Shown here in pieces: positions 61,222-64,000 of a stretch of 64,000 bases of DNA. The DNA is from Defluviitaleaceae bacterium. GTDB lineage: Bacteria; Bacillota; Clostridia; Lachnospirales; WQUN01. Position 1 is the first letter of the stretch. Every line of letters begins with the position of its first letter. The stretch covers positions 62,001-126,000 of the forward strand of contig WRDO01000003.1 in the NCBI GenBank assembly GCA_009779755.1. Direction: 5' to 3'. Made by a program: the position numbers and the translations under genes. A model generated the notes under the pieces. That model was not told the DNA's origin. It did not search any database and saw nothing but the letters and a program-made list of their open reading frames with translations.

Positions 61222-62138
61222 ACCGCGCTCCCCGCTTTTTCCACGAATATATCCTCCAGCGTAGGCTCTACGACTTGCACCCGATCCACACCGAGCGTCA
61301 TGGCGGCAAGCATTTGCAAGAGGGGTTTCTTATCCTGTTCCCTGTTCATCGTGATTACGATACCGTCGTTTTGCACGGAAGCGGAAGCCGCGATATTCGG
61401 CCATACGCTTTCCGCCTCCAGCGCACGTAAAAAATCTTGCGCGTCCCCTTCGGGCCACACGGCGACCTTATCGCGCGGATAGGTCTTTTTTATCTCGCGG
61501 ATCTTGCCGTCCAGCACGATCTCGCCTTGGTTGATAATGCAGATATGTTCGCAGAATTCCTCTACATAGGGCATTTGGTGGCTGGAGAACAATACGATCT
61601 TTCCCTTCTCCACCTGCTTGACGATAAGCCGCTTGAGCATAGCCGCGTTAACCGGATCCAATCCCGAAAAAGGCTCGTCCAGTATCACGATGTCCGGGTC
61701 ATGCAGGACGGCGATAGCAAGCTGTATCTTTTGCTGGTTGCCCTTCGAAAGGGTTTCCAGCTTGCGTGCCCAATATTCGGAGGCTTCCAGTTCCTCTAAT
61801 AATGCTGTCGCGCTTTTCCTTGCCGACCGTGCATCCATACCCCGCAATCGGCCGATGTACATCATCTGCTCGCCTACCTTGGATTTGGGGTATAAGCCGC
61901 GTTCCTCAGGCAGGTAGCCCATACGGATTTGATTATGGTTGATGGGTGCGCCGCCCAACAAGACCCGCCCGGAATCGGCACGGAAGATGTCGGACAAAAT
62001 ACGCAACGTCGTGGTCTTGCCCGCTCCGTTACGCCCGAGGTAGCCCATGGCTTGCCCGGCTTTGACGGTAAAGGAAATATTTTTGAGGACTTCCTTCTTA
62101 CCGAAGGATTTGCAGATATGTTGCAAGGAAAGTTCCAT
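61218..62138 (-). CDS. natA: ABC transporter ATP-binding protein, NatA-like
   Basis: 306 aa. Walker A GRNGAGKTT, the signature LSKGNQQKIQLA, Walker B IVILDEPFSGLDPVN, and a C-terminal extension (about 220-306) usual in ABC-2 exporters. The frame is open to 62204, but ATG 62138 follows CGGAGG and gives the normal MELSLQHICKSFG. It forms an operon with natB under a near-consensus promoter. Confidence 0.9.
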   Translation of the reverse strand: MELSLQHICKSFGKKEVLKNISFTVKAGQAMGYLGRNGAGKTTTLRILSDIFRADSGRVLLGGAPINHNQIRMGYLPEERGLYPKSKVGEQMMYIGRLRGMDARSARKSATALLEELEASEYWARKLETLSKGNQQKIQLAIAVLHDPDIVILDEPFSGLDPVNAAMLKRLIVKQVEKGKIVLFSSHQMPYVEEFCEHICIINQGEIVLDGKIREIKKTYPRDKVAVWPEGDAQDFLRALEAESVWPNIAASASVQNDGIVITMNREQDKKPLLQMLAAMTLGVDRVQVVEPTLEDIFVEKAGSAV

Positions 62139-62172
62139 TCTTAACCTCCGAGGAAATCGATAAAGACGGCGT

Positions 62173-62201
62173 AGTATATTCATTATATGGAATACGGTCA
62201 A
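62173..62201 (-). promoter_or_regulatory. Promoter of natAB
   Basis: On the minus strand TTGACC (62196-62201), 17 bp, TATACT (62173-62178). Leader of about 30 nt. Confidence 0.7.
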
Positions 62202-62228
62202 CATATATAAATCCGGTGTTGTATATAC

Positions 62229-62270
62229 CCCCGTGCGTAAACATGAAACATTTCCGCACGGGGTTTATTT
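62229..62270 (+). terminator. Plus-strand terminator without an upstream gene
   Basis: CCCCGTGCG (62229-62237) pairs with CGCACGGGG (62255-62263), followed by a T-rich run. No plus-strand gene ends here; the neighbour natA points away. It may insulate spoIIGA from antisense read-through or end a short unannotated transcript. Confidence 0.7.
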
Positions 62271-62303
62271 TTGCATTTTACGACAATCGCGAAGCCGTAT
62301 AAT
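62271..62303 (+). promoter_or_regulatory. spoIIG-type promoter with a Spo0A-like box
   Basis: TATAAT at 62298-62303 and TTGCAT at 62271-62276 are 21 bp apart, wider than the 17 bp SigA optimum; the Bacillus spoIIG promoter has the same kind of over-long spacer and needs Spo0A. TACGACAAT (62279-62287) in the spacer matches 7 of 9 positions of the inverted 0A box TTCGACAAA. Confidence 0.5.
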
Positions 62304-62325
62304 CTATGCGCGGGAGGCGGTAAAC

Positions 62326-63231
62326 GTGACGATCTACGCGGACATTCTGTTTGTTATCAACCTGATCATGAACGCCTTCGTCCTTTGGATCGTCGCCAAG
62401 ATCATGCGGTGCGGGCGTAAATACCGATGGTGGATGGCGGGAGCGGGGGCGATGGCGCTTTTGTATACGCTTTTGCTCGTCATCGCGCCGTTGCAAGGGG
62501 TTAATGTGTTTATCGCGCAAGTGCTGATATTGATGGTCGGGGTATTTGTGGCGTTTTGGCCGAGGGATGTGAAGTCGTTCCTAAAGTACATGTTGGCGGC
62601 GTATTTGATTTCCTTCACCGTGGGCGGGTTGGGGATGGCGTTGTTCTACCTTACCGATTTGCCTTATGCGGTACACATCATCGCATCGGATTTGGGTGCG
62701 TTTTCGCGGTCGGTATCGGTGCAATTGGCCGTCACGGGGATGGCGATCAGCTACGTGTTGATAAAGCTGGGGCAATATTTGCTGGAACGCCGCAACCTGA
62801 AAAAACAAATGCTGTGCAACGTAGAGGTTTATATGGACGAAACCAGCGTCGCCTTCGATGCCTTGGTGGACACGGGCCACAACCTGCGTGAACCGATCAG
62901 CCAATCCCCGGTGATCGTGGCGGAGTTCGAACACGTAAAGCACTTCCTGCCGGAAGGATTGCGTAAATTGTTCCACGAAAAACAGGAAAACAACCTCACG
63001 GGCCTGTTGCTTGGGCAGGAGAATACATTCTATACACGGCTTCGCATGATCCCCTTCACCAGCATTGGGCGGGCCAACGGGATGCTCGTCGGCTTCCGCC
63101 CCGACCGCGTGACGGTGCGCGACGATACGGAAAAGCAAGCACGGCAGGACATCATCATCGGCATTTACAACGACAAACTGACGCGCGACGGACGGTATCA
63201 GGGACTGCTCAGCGCAGACTTAATCAACTAG
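62326..63231 (+). CDS. spoIIGA: Sigma-E processing peptidase SpoIIGA
   Basis: 301 aa. Membrane aspartic protease that removes the pro-sequence of SigE at the sporulation septum. The N-terminal half has about five membrane helices; the C-terminal half has the active-site motif [12 protein letters not shown] with D182. The start is GTG at 62326 after GGGAGG; the open frame further upstream crosses the promoter. sigE follows after 11 nt, the standard pair. Confidence 0.95.
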   Translation: MTIYADILFVINLIMNAFVLWIVAKIMRCGRKYRWWMAGAGAMALLYTLLLVIAPLQGVNVFIAQVLILMVGVFVAFWPRDVKSFLKYMLAAYLISFTVGGLGMALFYLTDLPYAVHIIASDLGAFSRSVSVQLAVTGMAISYVLIKLGQYLLERRNLKKQMLCNVEVYMDETSVAFDALVDTGHNLREPISQSPVIVAEFEHVKHFLPEGLRKLFHEKQENNLTGLLLGQENTFYTRLRMIPFTSIGRANGMLVGFRPDRVTVRDDTEKQARQDIIIGIYNDKLTRDGRYQGLLSADLIN

Positions 63232-63242
63232 GAGGGAAAGCT

Positions 63243-64000
63243 ATGCTTGCAGCGATCTATACGAAGGCACGCGCCTTGATTTTGAATGCATGGGATATAC
63301 AGCGCAAACGCTTCGCTTTTTTGCGTCACACCCTACGCTTAGGCGATGCGGAGGATATCAGCAGTATTTATTACATAGGAGGGAGTGAAGTACTGCCCGC
63401 GCCGCTGGCCGTGGACGAGGAAGCGGATTATCTGGCGCGCTTGGGCACGCGGGATGACAACACCGTAAAAGCCGTGCTTATCGAGCGTAACCTGCGGTTG
63501 GTGGTTTATATCGCGCGCAAATTCGAGAATACGGGCATCAATGTGGAGGATTTGATATCGATAGGTACGATCGGGTTGATTAAGGCGATCAACACCTTCC
63601 GCACCGACCGCAAGATAAAACTGGCCACCTACGCCAGCCGTTGCATCGAAAATGAAATCCTTATGTATCTGCGGCGCAATACGCGCACAAAGTCGGAGAT
63701 TTCGATTGATGAGCCGTTGAACATTGACTGGGAAGGGAATGAACTCCTGCTTTCCGATATTTTGGGTACGGAGGTGGACATCATTTCCCGCGATTTGGAC
63801 GATGAAACGGATAAGGAATTGTTGGGTGTTGCGCTTGATAAGCTGACTAAGCGGGAAAAGAAAATCGTGGAGCTGCGGTTCGGATTATTTTCCGGCGGGG
63901 AGGAAAAGACGCAAAAGGAAGTCGCGGATATGCTGGGTATTTCGCAATCGTATATTTCGCGGCTGGAGAAGAAAATAATCGGACGGTTAAAGAAGGAGAT
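63243..64000 (+). CDS. sigE: RNA polymerase sigma-E factor, cut by the window end
   Basis: 252 codons are seen with no stop before 64000. Mother-cell sigma factor made as an inactive precursor. Region 2 ([50 protein letters not shown]) and region 4 ([18 protein letters not shown]) are clearly SigE. The precursor segment before YYIGGSE, where SpoIIGA cuts in Bacillus, is about 42 residues here against under 30 in Bacillus. AGGAGGG precedes the ATG. Only a few codons should be missing. Confidence 0.96.
   Translation, partial: MLAAIYTKARALILNAWDIQRKRFAFLRHTLRLGDAEDISSIYYIGGSEVLPAPLAVDEEADYLARLGTRDDNTVKAVLIERNLRLVVYIARKFENTGINVEDLISIGTIGLIKAINTFRTDRKIKLATYASRCIENEILMYLRRNTRTKSEISIDEPLNIDWEGNELLLSDILGTEVDIISRDLDDETDKELLGVALDKLTKREKKIVELRFGLFSGGEEKTQKEVADMLGISQSYISRLEKKIIGRLKKE

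Overview
The window looks like a chromosomal segment of an anaerobic, endospore-forming Clostridia-class Firmicute with mid-range GC. The evidence is a set of sporulation genes (spoIIID, cwlD, a cotS-like coat gene, spmA, spmB, pdaA, spoIIGA and a sigE cut by the window end), a pyrophosphate-driven ion pump, tyrosine phenol-lyase, an iron-dependent alcohol dehydrogenase, AGGAGG-type ribosome binding sites and many TTGACA/TATAAT promoters. I count about 56 protein genes (one partial), one gene remnant, one tRNA and one candidate structured RNA.

Layout. 0-0.7 kb: rnc. 0.7-5.3 kb: an accessory block, partly AT-rich: a Schlafen/AlbA_2-RecG-like ATPase, an ion-channel-like membrane protein, the tail of a lost restriction-modification gene, a small HTH gene with its own promoter and operator, a GC-rich intergenic block that folds well, and a DUF4143 ATPase. 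5.3-10.3 kb (minus): tldD-tldE-ogt and a Wzy/O-antigen-ligase-type membrane protein. 10.4-15.4 kb: response regulator, histidine kinase, then an ABC ATPase and FtsX-type permease behind an array of 11-bp direct repeats. 15.4-18.9 kb: alcohol dehydrogenase, spoIIID, csp, tmk, cwlD, tRNA-Arg(CCU). 19-25.8 kb: DMT exporter, valS, a coiled-coil membrane protein, a PHP phosphoesterase, murA. 26-27.2 kb: rpsF-ssb-rpsR. 27.3-29.9 kb: two unrecognised proteins. 30-32 kb: tyrosine phenol-lyase translationally coupled to a DUF4258/YgiT zinc-finger pair. 32-35.5 kb: an ArsR-like repressor with a small membrane partner, RidA, a cyclophilin lipoprotein, iscS-iscU. 35.6-40.4 kb: a catabolic-looking set (UroD-fold protein, TIM-barrel isomerase, Gfo/Idh/MocA oxidoreductase, PfkB kinase), then a HIT protein. 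40.5-46 kb: hppA, cotS-like gene, spmA/cvpA/spmB. 46-54 kb: AI-2E-family transporter, smpB, S41 and HtrA-like proteases, pdaA, a surface 5'-nucleotidase, a degenerate deacetylase. 54-62 kb: pgi, a P-type cation ATPase, a SIMPL protein, a DivIVA-like protein, natAB. 62.3-64 kb: spoIIGA-sigE.

Several genes belong to one programme. CwlD and PdaA together make muramic delta-lactam in spore cortex. SpoIIGA activates pro-SigE. SpoIIID, SpmA/B and coat proteins belong to the mother-cell phase, and the cotS-like gene carries a plausible SigE-type promoter. The most unusual items are the accessory block with its candidate RNA, the degenerate enzymes (HtrA-like and PdaA-like), the split spmA/spmB pair and several self-complementary regulatory regions. 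All functional calls rest on motif reading; no database search was run.
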